DNA of 64,000 nt from Tannerella serpentiformis (GTDB taxonomy: Bacteria; Bacteroidota; Bacteroidia; Bacteroidales; Tannerellaceae), in assembly GCF_003033925.1 (NCBI RefSeq), contig NZ_CP028365.1, positions 2,949,501 to 3,013,500 of the forward strand, read 5' to 3'. Under the pieces are notes generated by a model. The model searched no databases and had not been told where the DNA came from. It saw nothing but the letters and a program-made list of their open reading frames with translations. Of the stretch, positions 26,373 through 34,636 are shown piece after piece (position 1 is the first letter of the stretch; every line of letters begins with the position of its first letter). The translations under genes were made by a program, and so were the position numbers.

Positions 26373-26429
26373 AAACAGCAAATCGGGTAGAGAGATCCTA
26401 TAAAGATTTCCCTACCCGATTTGCCGTTT
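26373..26429. terminator. Long imperfect hairpin between rloB and the GT39 gene
   Basis: The segment starting AAACAGCAAATCGGGTAG (26373-26397) pairs with GATTTCCCTACCCGATTTGC and following bases (26405-26429), a ~25-bp imperfect stem. It lies between convergent genes and so could stop transcription from both sides. Its right arm is part of the 42-bp duplication at 26402-26485. Confidence 0.7.
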
Positions 26430-26485
26430 ATGGGCGGACAATTAAAGATTTCCCTACCCGATTTGCCGTTTATGGGCGGACAATG
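26402..26485. repeat. Exact 42-bp tandem duplication
   Basis: The unit AAAGATTTCCCTACCCGATT...GGCGGACAAT occurs at 26402 and again at 26444, a 42-bp period with the unit essentially identical in both copies. The first copy provides the right arm of the terminator hairpin. It looks like the two-copy start of the same kind of array seen elsewhere. Confidence 0.9.
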
Positions 26486-26506
26486 ATTGGCTGCCCTCTC
26501 GAAGCA

Positions 26507-28294
26507 TTACGGGCGAATGCGCTCGAAGCGGTAGAGCGTCACGCTGCTGCGTACGTCGGAGAGCCTGCGCGTGGAGTGGGCGATGCGGCGGAAGGTGTAC
26601 AGCCGGCCGAAGCGCTCAGTGAGCAGATCTTCGTCGCAGTCGGCCAAGAGGAGGGCACCCTCGGCGGGACGTTCGGCGTCGAAGTTGCGGAAGCGGTTGC
26701 CGAGGTAAAAATTGAGGCCGTAGAGGTTGGTGAAGCCCGCGCGGAGGTCGTTCATGACGTAGATCCGATCCCGCTCGGCCGGAAACTCGCTGCGGATGCG
26801 GTCGGCAAACTCGCGCGAGGAGGTGAGGTTGCGCAAGTTGTGCATGATGGCGCCGTCGACGAAGAGGTTCAGGGCGACGCTCAGGAAAAGCGAGGCGTAG
26901 AGGATCTTGATGTTGATCCGCCGCGACATTTGATAGCCGACCGTCAGCAGGGCCAGGACTAAGATGGCGAGGATGACGATCGTGCCGGCCGAGGGATGGG
27001 CAAAGCCTTGCGCAACGGCGCTGACCGTCTCGAGCGTGTCGGCGCGGTCAGTGAATTTGGCGACGATCTCCACCGGGCGCAGGGCACCGGCAGCGGTGAG
27101 CACGGCCACGCCGAATGCGGCACAGCCGACGACGGCCAGAACGGCGGCAAAGACGCGTGTGCAGCGGGAGCGGTGTTCGGCCACGTAGAGCATCGCCTGC
27201 GCCACAAAGAGGGAGATAAAGGGATAGGCGGGCATCAGGTAGACGTTCCGCTTGCTGCCCGGGATGGTGTAGAAGACGAGCGTGCAGACGGCGGCGACGA
27301 GGCTGAAAAGGCGTACGCGATCCATCGCCAGAAGGGCGCCGCCGATGTGGCGCACGCGGCCGCTGAGCGTGGGGCGCTCGCCGCGTTTGTCGTTCGGCTT
27401 GCGGTTGAAGCCGAAGAGGGAGAAGGCAAGGAGGAGCGTCCAGGGCAGGAAGCCGGCCACGAGCGTGACGAAGTTGTACCAAATGGGTTCCTTGTGCCCC
27501 AGGTCGTAGGAGATGGCGGCCTCGCTGAGGTGGAAGAAGCGGCCGAAGTTTTCAGCTAAAACGACGTTGAGGAACGCGTCGCCACCCTGGCGCCACGCAG
27601 CGATGTACCAGAGCAGGGGCAGAAAGGCGGCGCTGACTCCGATGTAAAGCAGGGCCTTGAAGATCTGCAAGGCGCTGTGGCGGCGGAGCAGGATGAGGTA
27701 CGTGCCGAAAATGAAAAGCGGCAGGATGATGCCGACCGGCCCCTTGGTGAGCACGGCGCCGCTGAGTAAAAGCGGGATGATGACGGGTAGGCCTTTCAGG
27801 GCGAGCTTTTCTTCCCACCGGTACATCTGCAGGAGGGCGGCGACGATGAAGCCGGTGAGCACCATGTCGACCCGGGCAGTCATGCCGGCGCGGTGGATCT
27901 CGACGCACGTGAGCATGACACAGACGGCGATGAAGGCTTCCTGAAAGCGCACACGCCGCCCCAAGAAGATGAGCATCATGGCGCCGAGCACGGTGTAGGC
28001 CACTGCTGAGGGGAGGCGGGCGGTCAGCTCCGTGACGCGGCCGCCAGGCAGGGAGGCAAGGGCCATCATCCAGTGCGCCATCGGCGGCTTGTAGGCGAAC
28101 TCGTCGGCGTAGACCTTCGGCAGGGTCCAGTTGCCGGTTTCGAGCATGGAGACGGCCACGGAGGCTTCGCGCGGCTCGCCTTTGGTGGAAAAGTCGCCGG
28201 TGGCGATCCAGGGCAGGATGGTGACGAGGCAAAGCACGATGATCGTCGTCACGGGCTTCTGCAAATAGAGGTATTGAAGGGCGGAGGCGCGCAT
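26507..28294 (-). CDS. GT39/ArnT-like lipid-linked sugar transferase
   Basis: 595 aa. About 11-12 membrane helices and the GT-C features of the dolichol-phosphate-mannosyltransferase/ArnT family: GEPREASVAVSMLETGNW, an acidic loop that normally binds the substrate, then KPPMAHWMMAL and LTKGPVGIILPL. ArnT-like enzymes transfer a sugar from an undecaprenyl carrier to lipid A or a protein at the periplasmic face. Acceptor here is unknown. It is last in a tgt-lptG-GT39 series, and the lptG neighbour is consistent with envelope lipid modification. Confidence 0.85.
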   Translation of the reverse strand: MRASALQYLYLQKPVTTIIVLCLVTILPWIATGDFSTKGEPREASVAVSMLETGNWTLPKVYADEFAYKPPMAHWMMALASLPGGRVTELTARLPSAVAYTVLGAMMLIFLGRRVRFQEAFIAVCVMLTCVEIHRAGMTARVDMVLTGFIVAALLQMYRWEEKLALKGLPVIIPLLLSGAVLTKGPVGIILPLFIFGTYLILLRRHSALQIFKALLYIGVSAAFLPLLWYIAAWRQGGDAFLNVVLAENFGRFFHLSEAAISYDLGHKEPIWYNFVTLVAGFLPWTLLLAFSLFGFNRKPNDKRGERPTLSGRVRHIGGALLAMDRVRLFSLVAAVCTLVFYTIPGSKRNVYLMPAYPFISLFVAQAMLYVAEHRSRCTRVFAAVLAVVGCAAFGVAVLTAAGALRPVEIVAKFTDRADTLETVSAVAQGFAHPSAGTIVILAILVLALLTVGYQMSRRINIKILYASLFLSVALNLFVDGAIMHNLRNLTSSREFADRIRSEFPAERDRIYVMNDLRAGFTNLYGLNFYLGNRFRNFDAERPAEGALLLADCDEDLLTERFGRLYTFRRIAHSTRRLSDVRSSVTLYRFERIRP

Positions 28295-28315
28295 AGGGTA
28301 GGGGATGATTAAGTT

Positions 28316-29419
28316 TTACCGCGGGGCTTTGCGGTAAAGGTGGATGGTGATAAAGAGGTAGATAATGTTCGGGATCCAGACTGCGATCATGGGGCTGACA
28401 TAGCCGCTGATGGCGAAGGTGGAGGTGATTTTGGAGAAGAGGATGTAGGAGAAGCTGAGGGCGAAGCCGATGCCGATGTTGAGGCCCATTCCGCCCTTGA
28501 TCTTCCGCGAGGAAAGCGAGGCGCCGATGACGGTGAGGATGAAGAAGGAGAGCGTGGTGGCAATGCGTTGGTGATACTCGATCTCGAAAAACTGGGTGTT
28601 GCTCAGCTTGCGCTCCTTCTGTCGGCGGATGTGGGCGGCAAGTTGCGGCATGGTCATCGTCTCGCAGTCGCCCTCGGAGATGAGGAAGTCGGAGGGCATG
28701 AAGGTGAGCGTCGTGTCCTTACGTTCGCCGGTGGTGATATGCTCGCGCATGCCGTCGAAGTCGCGGATGACGTAGTTGAGGATGGTCCACCGGTAGAGCG
28801 AGTCGTACTGGATGGATTCGGCGGTGAGGCGCGAAACGAGGTTCTTGTCCTTGAAGCGGTCGAGGGAGAAGCGATAGCCCATCGAGGCGATGGCGTCGTA
28901 GCGATCGAAGTAGGCGAAGACGTCCGGCTCGACCTCGAGCTGGATGTTGTGGGCCGACGAGACTTTCTTGTCGCGGATGTGCTTGTTCTGAAAGTTGATC
29001 CTGACGATGTTAGCCGGGGGGATGATGTAGGCGTTCAGCAGATAGTTCGCCGAGGCGATGATGGCCGCAGCGATGAGGTAGGGGCGCATCAGGCGACGGA
29101 AGCTGACGCCGCAAGCCAGCGTGGCGATGATCTCCGACTTGTCGGCCAACTTCGAGGTGAAGAAGATGACGGCAATGAAGGTGAAAAGCGGGCTGAAAAT
29201 GCTGATGAAGTAGGGGATGAAGTTGAGGTAGTATTCGAAGACGATGCCGCGCAACGTAGCCGTGGCGCGGGCGCCGACGAAATGGTCAATCTTCTCGTTG
29301 AAGTCGAAGACGACGGTGATGGCGATCACCAGCAGGATGGTGAAGACATACGTGCCGAGGAATTTACCGATGATGTATCGGTCTATCCGCGTGAGTTTGA
29401 GAGAGGGGATACGTAGCAT
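28316..29419 (-). CDS. lptG: LptF/LptG-family LPS-export permease
   Basis: 367 aa. The opening KLTRIDRYIIGKFLGTYVFT is typical of YjgP/YjgQ permeases; three N-terminal membrane helices, a periplasmic beta-jellyroll (~130-260), then three more helices. LptF/G form the inner-membrane channel of the Lpt system that extracts LPS for transport to the outer membrane. Whether this is F or G cannot be settled from sequence alone. Its start is directly adjacent to the tgt stop, so the two are co-translated. Confidence 0.87.
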   Translation of the reverse strand: MLRIPSLKLTRIDRYIIGKFLGTYVFTILLVIAITVVFDFNEKIDHFVGARATATLRGIVFEYYLNFIPYFISIFSPLFTFIAVIFFTSKLADKSEIIATLACGVSFRRLMRPYLIAAAIIASANYLLNAYIIPPANIVRINFQNKHIRDKKVSSAHNIQLEVEPDVFAYFDRYDAIASMGYRFSLDRFKDKNLVSRLTAESIQYDSLYRWTILNYVIRDFDGMREHITTGERKDTTLTFMPSDFLISEGDCETMTMPQLAAHIRRQKERKLSNTQFFEIEYHQRIATTLSFFILTVIGASLSSRKIKGGMGLNIGIGFALSFSYILFSKITSTFAISGYVSPMIAVWIPNIIYLFITIHLYRKAPR

Positions 29420-30550
29420 TTAGATCCGTTCCGAGAGTTGTTTCACCATGCCGGCCTTCCACGTCGTGAAGTTGCCCGCCAAGATGTGTCGTCGAGCCTC
29501 GCCGACGAGCCAGAGGTAGAACGCGAGGTTGTGCACCGAGGCGATCTGCAATGCCAGCAGCTCTTCGGCACGGAAAAGGTGGTGCAGGTAGGCGCGACTA
29601 TGGAGCAAGTCCACGACGCAGTGGCCGTCCGGATCGATGGGAGAGAAATCGTCGGCCCATTTGCGATTGCGCATGTTCATCGTGCCGCGGGCGGTGAAGA
29701 GTTGGCCATTGCGTCCGTTGCGCGTCGGCATGATGCAGTCGAACATGTCGACGCCTCGCTCGATGGCCTCCAGGATATTCACCGGCGTACCGACGCCCAT
29801 CAGGTAGCGCGGCTTGTCCGCAGGTAGGATGGCGTTGACCAGCTCGATCATCTCGTACATGACTTCCGTAGGCTCACCCACCGACAGCCCACCGATCGCG
29901 TTGCCGTCTGCGCCAGCCTCCGCCACGCGTTCGGCTGCCCTGGTGCGCAGGTCGGGATAGACGCAGCCCTGCACAATCGGGAAGAGGCTTTGGTGGTAGC
30001 CGTAGCGCGGCTCCGTTTCCTTGAAACGTTTGAGGCAGCGGCCGAGCCATTGCTCGGTAAGGTTCAGCGAGCGCTCGGCATAGGCATGGTCGGCGTCGCC
30101 GGGGCAGCATTCGTCAAAGGCCATGATGATGTCCGCGCCGATGGAGCGCTCAATGTCCATCACACGCTCGGGCGAGAAGAGATGCTTGCTGCCGTCGATA
30201 TGCGAGCGGAACTCCGCGCCCTCGGCCGTCAGCTTGCGGCGATCGGCCAACGAAAAGACTTGGAAGCCGCCGCTATCCGTCAGTATCGGGCCGCCCCAAC
30301 CGTTGAAGCGGTGCAGCCCACCGGCGCGCTCGAGCGTGTCGACACCCGGGCGGAGGTAGAGATGATACGTATTTCCTAAGATGATTTGCGCGCCGACCTC
30401 ACTTTGGAGTTCGGCCATATGCACGGCCTTGACCGCGCCTTGGGTGCCGACGGGCATAAAGATGGGCGTTTCGATCACGCCATGGTCGGTCGTGATGCGT
30501 CCCGCGCGTGCCTTGGATCGGCTGTCCGTTTGGATCACTTCAAAATTCAT
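29420..30550 (-). CDS. tgt: tRNA-guanine transglycosylase (queuine tRNA-ribosyltransferase)
   Basis: 376 aa. ILTDSGGFQVFSL carries the general-base Asp, GVDMFDCIMPTRNGRNG the nucleophile region, and GGLSVGEP binds substrate. It exchanges guanine 34 for preQ1 in GUN anticodons. The zinc site is unusual: where bacterial enzymes have C-x-C-x-x-C before SRAYLHHL, this one reads DGHCVVDLLHSRAYLHHL, keeping only one of the three Cys plus the downstream His (VHNLAFY). I recall similar loss in other Bacteroidetes. The start was set at MNFEVIQTD; a longer frame runs into the tRNA gene. A TACTTTTG element ends only 6 bp before the ATG. Confidence 0.95.
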   Translation of the reverse strand: MNFEVIQTDSRSKARAGRITTDHGVIETPIFMPVGTQGAVKAVHMAELQSEVGAQIILGNTYHLYLRPGVDTLERAGGLHRFNGWGGPILTDSGGFQVFSLADRRKLTAEGAEFRSHIDGSKHLFSPERVMDIERSIGADIIMAFDECCPGDADHAYAERSLNLTEQWLGRCLKRFKETEPRYGYHQSLFPIVQGCVYPDLRTRAAERVAEAGADGNAIGGLSVGEPTEVMYEMIELVNAILPADKPRYLMGVGTPVNILEAIERGVDMFDCIMPTRNGRNGQLFTARGTMNMRNRKWADDFSPIDPDGHCVVDLLHSRAYLHHLFRAEELLALQIASVHNLAFYLWLVGEARRHILAGNFTTWKAGMVKQLSERI

Positions 30551-30555
30551 GGCGG

Positions 30556-30563
30556 CAAAAGTA
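30556..30563 (-). promoter_or_regulatory. -7 promoter element very close to the tgt start
   Basis: TACTTTTG on the minus strand lies 6 bp before the tgt ATG, so the transcript would be almost leaderless if this is the element used. Confidence 0.5.
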
Positions 30564-30666
30564 AGGTGTGGTGAGCAATCGGGTGGGGGAGGCGTTTGTG
30601 TAAACGTATAGGCAAGGACGATGGCGCACCCGATGGGCGCCGCGGTTCGGTGGGGGGAAATAAAAA

Positions 30667-30695
30667 AAGCAGCACACTTAATTTGTGTACTGCTT
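30667..30695 (-). terminator. Terminator of the tRNA-Phe gene
   Basis: On the minus strand AAGCAGtACAC ... GTGTgCTGCTT forms a stem followed by a run of T (A-run at 30662-30668 on the plus strand), 17 bp after the tRNA 3' end: a typical intrinsic terminator. Confidence 0.8.
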
Positions 30696-30711
30696 ATGAA
30701 GGTTTTTGAAG

Positions 30712-30784
30712 TGGTGCCACCGGGAATCGAACCAGGGACACAAGGATTTTCAGTCCTTTGCTCTACCAACTGAGCTATGGCACC
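30712..30784 (-). tRNA. tRNA-Phe (GAA)
   Basis: 73 nt. Cloverleaf: acceptor GGTGCCA/TGGCACC, D-arm GCTCAGTTGGTAGAGC, anticodon arm with loop CTGAAAA giving anticodon GAA, T-arm with GGTTCGATTCC, discriminator A. CCA is not encoded. Followed by its own terminator. Confidence 0.97.
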
Positions 30785-31180
30785 GTGCCTTGTTTTTTCT
30801 TAGCGGCCGCAAAGATGAACGAATCTTTGACTCTACGCCAAATCTGCAACACTAAAAAAATCACAAAAGAAACGGTGACTTGTTTCCCTGCAACCGAACC
30901 GTTTTATTCTGAACGCTTTGCGGAGAGGGGTCACCGGAGGATTTTTCCGCGAAAAACGTGACCGAGGACAGAATTTTGGCCGCAGCACCCTCATTTTTTG
31001 TCTCGGAGCGACTGCTCACGTCCTCGGATCGGCATCGAGCGACACGGCGGGTCATGGAATGTCGTCGAAGAGCTGTCGACCGAGTCTGCGGGGCATAGCG
31101 GGCTGTCGCAGTCTCGTCGTGTGACACGAGGGGACATGCCTACGCGTTGAGGCCTCATCAAGTCTCTTGAGGAGGCTTCA
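30785..31180. other. Non-coding region, no gene seen
   Basis: About 400 bp between tRNA-Phe and the first periodic array. Short open frames exist on both strands but none has a start context, family resemblance or sensible composition. A small inverted repeat CTCGTCGTGTGACACGAGG is present near 31112-31130. No periodicity was noticed here. Confidence 0.5.
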
Positions 31181-31570
31181 ATCAATGTATAGAAAATAGA
31201 TACGCCGGATTTATGGCTTAGACATGGTGTATGAACATAAAATCCGCTGGATAATAGAGATAGTCATGGTGTATGAGTATAAAAGACGATGGATTTTTGG
31301 CTCATACACCATGTATGGCTATTCTTTCTGGTGTATATCTGACTTAGACAGTGTGTATAAGATAAATTGATGGCGGCGTGTATACTTAGACACTATGTAT
31401 ATGCGGAAATGACGGACGGAAGAATGGGCTTACAGTATGCTTATCCGATAGATCAATTAGAATGATAGGCCATACATGGTGTAGATCAGATTAAATGGAG
31501 AGAATGAAGAGGCGCTCATGGTGTAGATGTAGGATATATGTAGGATGGTTTAGCCATACATGAGGGGATG
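31181..31570. repeat. Degenerate array, ten positions on an exact 42-bp grid
   Basis: A motif related to CATGGTGTATG recurs with exact 42-bp steps: 31181 (partial), 31223, 31265, 31307 (CACCATGTATG, part of the dyad CATACACCATGTATG at 31303), 31349 (CAGTGTGTATA), 31391 (CACTATGTATA), 31433 (CAGTATGCTTA), 31475, 31517 and 31559. Sequence between motifs is not conserved. The constant step, despite sequence decay, is the evidence that this is one array. Confidence 0.82.
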
Positions 31571-31596
31571 CCCGCGGGGGATAAATTGGGGGGCTT

Positions 31597-31795
31597 CGAC
31601 TCGGAGGGATGGCGCATCGAGTGGCATGACGGGGTTGCGACGCGAGGGGATGGCGTGTCGGGCGACTTGGCGGGGCGGCGACGGGTTGGGATGGCGAGTC
31701 GAGTGGCATGGCGAGGCTTCGACGCGGAGGGATGACGTGTCGGGCGAGATGGTGGGGCGGCGACGGGCTGGGATGGGTCGCGGGCTGGGCAAAGG
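31597..31795. repeat. GC-rich tandem array, 41-bp unit, ~5 copies
   Basis: Directly continues the 42-bp-grid array but has a different, GC-rich unit around CGACGCGGAGGGATGGCGTG; CGAC starts at 31597, 31638, 31679, 31720 and 31761, exact 41-bp steps. Copies alternate between TCGAGTGGCATGGCG and TCGGGCGACTTGGCG type middles, i.e. a possible 82-bp higher-order repeat. It ends ~10 bp before the promoter element of the DUF3256 gene. Confidence 0.88.
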
Positions 31796-31804
31796 GGGAG
31801 TTTG

Positions 31805-31812
31805 TACTTTTG
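31805..31812 (+). promoter_or_regulatory. -7 promoter element for the DUF3256 gene
   Basis: TACTTTTG matches TAnnTTTG, 39 bp upstream of the ATG at 31851. Confidence 0.55.
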
Positions 31813-31850
31813 GCACCCGTAAAAAATCAGCAATTTGAAGGATAATGACA

Positions 31851-32513
31851 ATGAGGAAGCGTTGGATCGCAATGGTTTTGGCGGCGGCTATGTCGGCAGC
31901 TGCGCAGGCGCAGGACGTAGCGGAGCTGTTTGTGAAGATGCCCGATACGCAATTGGTTTTACTCAATGAGGCGAGTCGGAAGACGCTCGTGGACATGCAT
32001 CGGGCTGGCGAAAAGGCGACCGTGAACAACGAGATGGGCGGTATGGCCGAGATCTGGAAGATGACGGACGACTACCTGTGGCTGGAGACGAGCATGGGAA
32101 ATTTCATCCAAATACGGCGGCTGCCGTTGGTGAACCATACGTATGTGATCTGCCTGATCACGTCGGTGGGGATCGTGAGGCAGGGGCAGGACTCGAGGGT
32201 GGAATTTTTCACCACGGACTGGACGCCGCTGCCGACCGAGGGGATGTATCGCCCGGCCACGATGAGGGACTTCCTCCGGGCGGATGCGGACACGACGTCG
32301 GAGGATTTCAAGGAGATCTGCGCGGCGGCGGACATCGATTTGTTTCACTACAAGCTGTCGCCCGACGATCTGACGATGAGCGTGCGATACAACACGCCGA
32401 AATATTTCGACCAGGCGTTGCAGGAGAAGGCGAATCGGTTTTTCATCGACGGATGGAAGGTCTACACCTGGCGCAACGGGCGGTTTGAGGAGAGCGGGAT
32501 AACCGCAAAATGA
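31851..32513 (+). CDS. DUF3256 exported protein
   Basis: 220 aa with a signal peptide ending AAAMSAAAQAQ-D. The remainder (LFVKMPDTQLVLLNEASRKTLVDM; WLETSMGNFIQIRRLPL; FFIDGWKVYTWRNGRF) fits DUF3256, a Bacteroidetes family of unknown function that is predicted to be periplasmic. The ATG at 31851 is favoured over that at 31845 because AAGGA lies 8 bp before it. Same strand as the M13 peptidase, 68 bp upstream of it. Confidence 0.82.
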   Translation: MRKRWIAMVLAAAMSAAAQAQDVAELFVKMPDTQLVLLNEASRKTLVDMHRAGEKATVNNEMGGMAEIWKMTDDYLWLETSMGNFIQIRRLPLVNHTYVICLITSVGIVRQGQDSRVEFFTTDWTPLPTEGMYRPATMRDFLRADADTTSEDFKEICAAADIDLFHYKLSPDDLTMSVRYNTPKYFDQALQEKANRFFIDGWKVYTWRNGRFEESGITAK

Positions 32514-32581
32514 GAAGCGAAGAATGAGGCATGGAAGCCTCAAGACAAGAGAGACGTTCTTTTAATCATACTACATATCAC

Positions 32582-34624
32582 ATGAATCGAAAGTATTTAC
32601 AAGTAGCAGCAATCATTCCACTGATGATGACAGGAAATGCACAAGCGCAGCCGGCAGCGACGCCGGCCGGAGATGCGGGTATCCGCATTGAGAATTTGGA
32701 CAAGACGGCGGATCCTGCCGTCGATTTTTATCAGTACGCCTGCGGCGGCTGGATGAAGACGCACCCGCTGACGGGCGAGTATTCGCGCTTCGGATCGTTC
32801 GACATGCTGGCCGAGAATAACCGCGAACAGCTCAAGTCGCTGATCGAGGAGATAGCGGGGCGGAAGAATGAGCCGGGGACGGTGGCGCAGAAGATTGGCG
32901 ACCTCTACAACCTGGCGATGGACAGCACGCGGCGCAATGCCGAGGGTGTGGCGCCGCTCAAGCCGTGGCTCGACCGCGTGGGCGCGATCAAGGACAAAAG
33001 GGAGCTCTCGACCTTCCTGCCGGAGTTGATGCTGATCGGCATAGACCCCTTCTTCAGCGTCTATGTAGAGGCGGACGTGATGGACAGCAAGCAGAACCTT
33101 TTCGGCACGTATCAGGGCGGCCTCTCGCTCGGCGAGCGGGATTATTACCTCGAGAACGACGAGAGCACGACAAAGGTCCGCGAGGCCTTCAAGGCGCATG
33201 TGGTGAAGATGTTCGAGATGTTCGGCTACTCGAAGGCCGACGCGCGGAAGCGCATGGAGGACGTGATGCGCATTGAGACGCGCTTGGCCCGGTCGCACTT
33301 CGACAAGGTCAAGCGCCGCGATCCGTACGCGAACTATCACAAGATGCCCGTCAGCGGCCTGCAAAAGCTGGTGCCGAACATCGACTGGACGAAATTCCTG
33401 GCCACGCTGAAGGTGGACATCAAGGAGCTGTCCGTCTCACAAGAGGAGCCGATGAAGGAGGTCTCGAAGGTGATCGCCGCCGAACCGCTCTCGGCCATCA
33501 AGTCGTATTTGGAGTGGAAGCTGATCGACAACGCAGCCTCGTCGCTGAGCGATGAGGTGTACGCGCTAAACTTCGATTTCTACGGCCGCGTGCTCTCCGG
33601 AAAGACCGAGATGCAGCCGCGATGGAAGCGCGCGCAGGGCAGCGTGAGCGGTGGCTTAGGCGAGGCCGTGGGCGAGCTCTATGTGGCGAAATATTTCCCA
33701 CCCGAGGCCAAAGAGCGCATGGTGAACTTGGTGCATAACCTGCAAAAGGCTTACGCCGCACGCATCGAGAAATTAGACTGGATGAGCGCCGAGACGAAGC
33801 AACGGGCGCTGGAGAAGCTGAACGCCTTCTATGTCAAGATCGGATACCCGGACAAGTGGAAAGACTATTCGTCGCTGGAGATCAAACCCGAGGAGACGTA
33901 TCTGGCCAACATGGATCGCGTGAGTCGCTTTGCGGTGCGCGAAATGCTGGACAAGGCCACCAAGCCGGTGGACCGCGACAAATGGTACATGACGCCGCAG
34001 ACGGTCAACGCCTACTATAACCCGACGACGAACGAGATCTGCTTCCCGGCCGGCATCCTGCAATACCCCTTCTTCGACATGCAGGCCGACGACGCCTTCA
34101 ATTACGGCGCTATCGGTGTTGTGATCGGTCACGAGATGACGCACGGATTCGACGATCAGGGTCGCCAGTTCGACAAGGACGGCAACCTGAAGAACTGGTG
34201 GACGGAAGCCGACGCGAAGAAGTTCAACGAGCGCGCCAAGGTGATGTCAGACTTCTACGACAGCATCTACGTAGCGCCCGGAGTACACGCCAACGGCAAG
34301 TTCACGCTCGGCGAAACGCTGGCCGACTTCGGCGGTTTGCAGATCGCTTACCAAGCCTTCAAGGAGGCTACGGCCGGCCAGCCGCAAGAGGATAAGCTCG
34401 GCTTCACGCCCGATCAGCGCTTCTTCTTGGCTTACTCCTTCGTCTGGGCGGGCAACATCCGCGATGAGGAGATCCTGCGTCGCACGAAGACCGATCCGCA
34501 CGCGCTGGGCAAGTGGCGCGTTAACGGCGAACTGCCGCAGATCGACGCCTGGTATAAGGCTTTCGGCATCACCGAAAGCAGCCCGATGTTTATCCCGAAA
34601 GAGAAGCGGGTAACGATTTGGTAA
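32582..34624 (+). CDS. M13-family zinc metallopeptidase (neprilysin/PepO-like)
   Basis: 680 aa. Signal peptide (about residues 1-23, ending NAQAQ), then the long M13 N-terminal domain starting DPAVDFYQYACGGWMK. The catalytic domain has VNAYYNPTTNEICFPAGIL, the zinc motif VIGHEMTHGFDD (~514-525) and GETLADFGG with the third zinc ligand Glu. The C-terminus ends IW, typical of the family. It degrades oligopeptides in the periplasm or at the surface; related endopeptidases in oral Bacteroidales process host peptides. Start chosen at 32582 to give the signal peptide. Confidence 0.94.
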   Translation: MNRKYLQVAAIIPLMMTGNAQAQPAATPAGDAGIRIENLDKTADPAVDFYQYACGGWMKTHPLTGEYSRFGSFDMLAENNREQLKSLIEEIAGRKNEPGTVAQKIGDLYNLAMDSTRRNAEGVAPLKPWLDRVGAIKDKRELSTFLPELMLIGIDPFFSVYVEADVMDSKQNLFGTYQGGLSLGERDYYLENDESTTKVREAFKAHVVKMFEMFGYSKADARKRMEDVMRIETRLARSHFDKVKRRDPYANYHKMPVSGLQKLVPNIDWTKFLATLKVDIKELSVSQEEPMKEVSKVIAAEPLSAIKSYLEWKLIDNAASSLSDEVYALNFDFYGRVLSGKTEMQPRWKRAQGSVSGGLGEAVGELYVAKYFPPEAKERMVNLVHNLQKAYAARIEKLDWMSAETKQRALEKLNAFYVKIGYPDKWKDYSSLEIKPEETYLANMDRVSRFAVREMLDKATKPVDRDKWYMTPQTVNAYYNPTTNEICFPAGILQYPFFDMQADDAFNYGAIGVVIGHEMTHGFDDQGRQFDKDGNLKNWWTEADAKKFNERAKVMSDFYDSIYVAPGVHANGKFTLGETLADFGGLQIAYQAFKEATAGQPQEDKLGFTPDQRFFLAYSFVWAGNIRDEEILRRTKTDPHALGKWRVNGELPQIDAWYKAFGITESSPMFIPKEKRVTIW

Positions 34625-34636
34625 CACATTCTTGAT

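Noticed and set aside
30785..31180. Short open frames on both strands between tRNA-Phe and the first array
   Set aside because: No family resemblance, no promoter or ribosome-binding context, overlapping in several frames.
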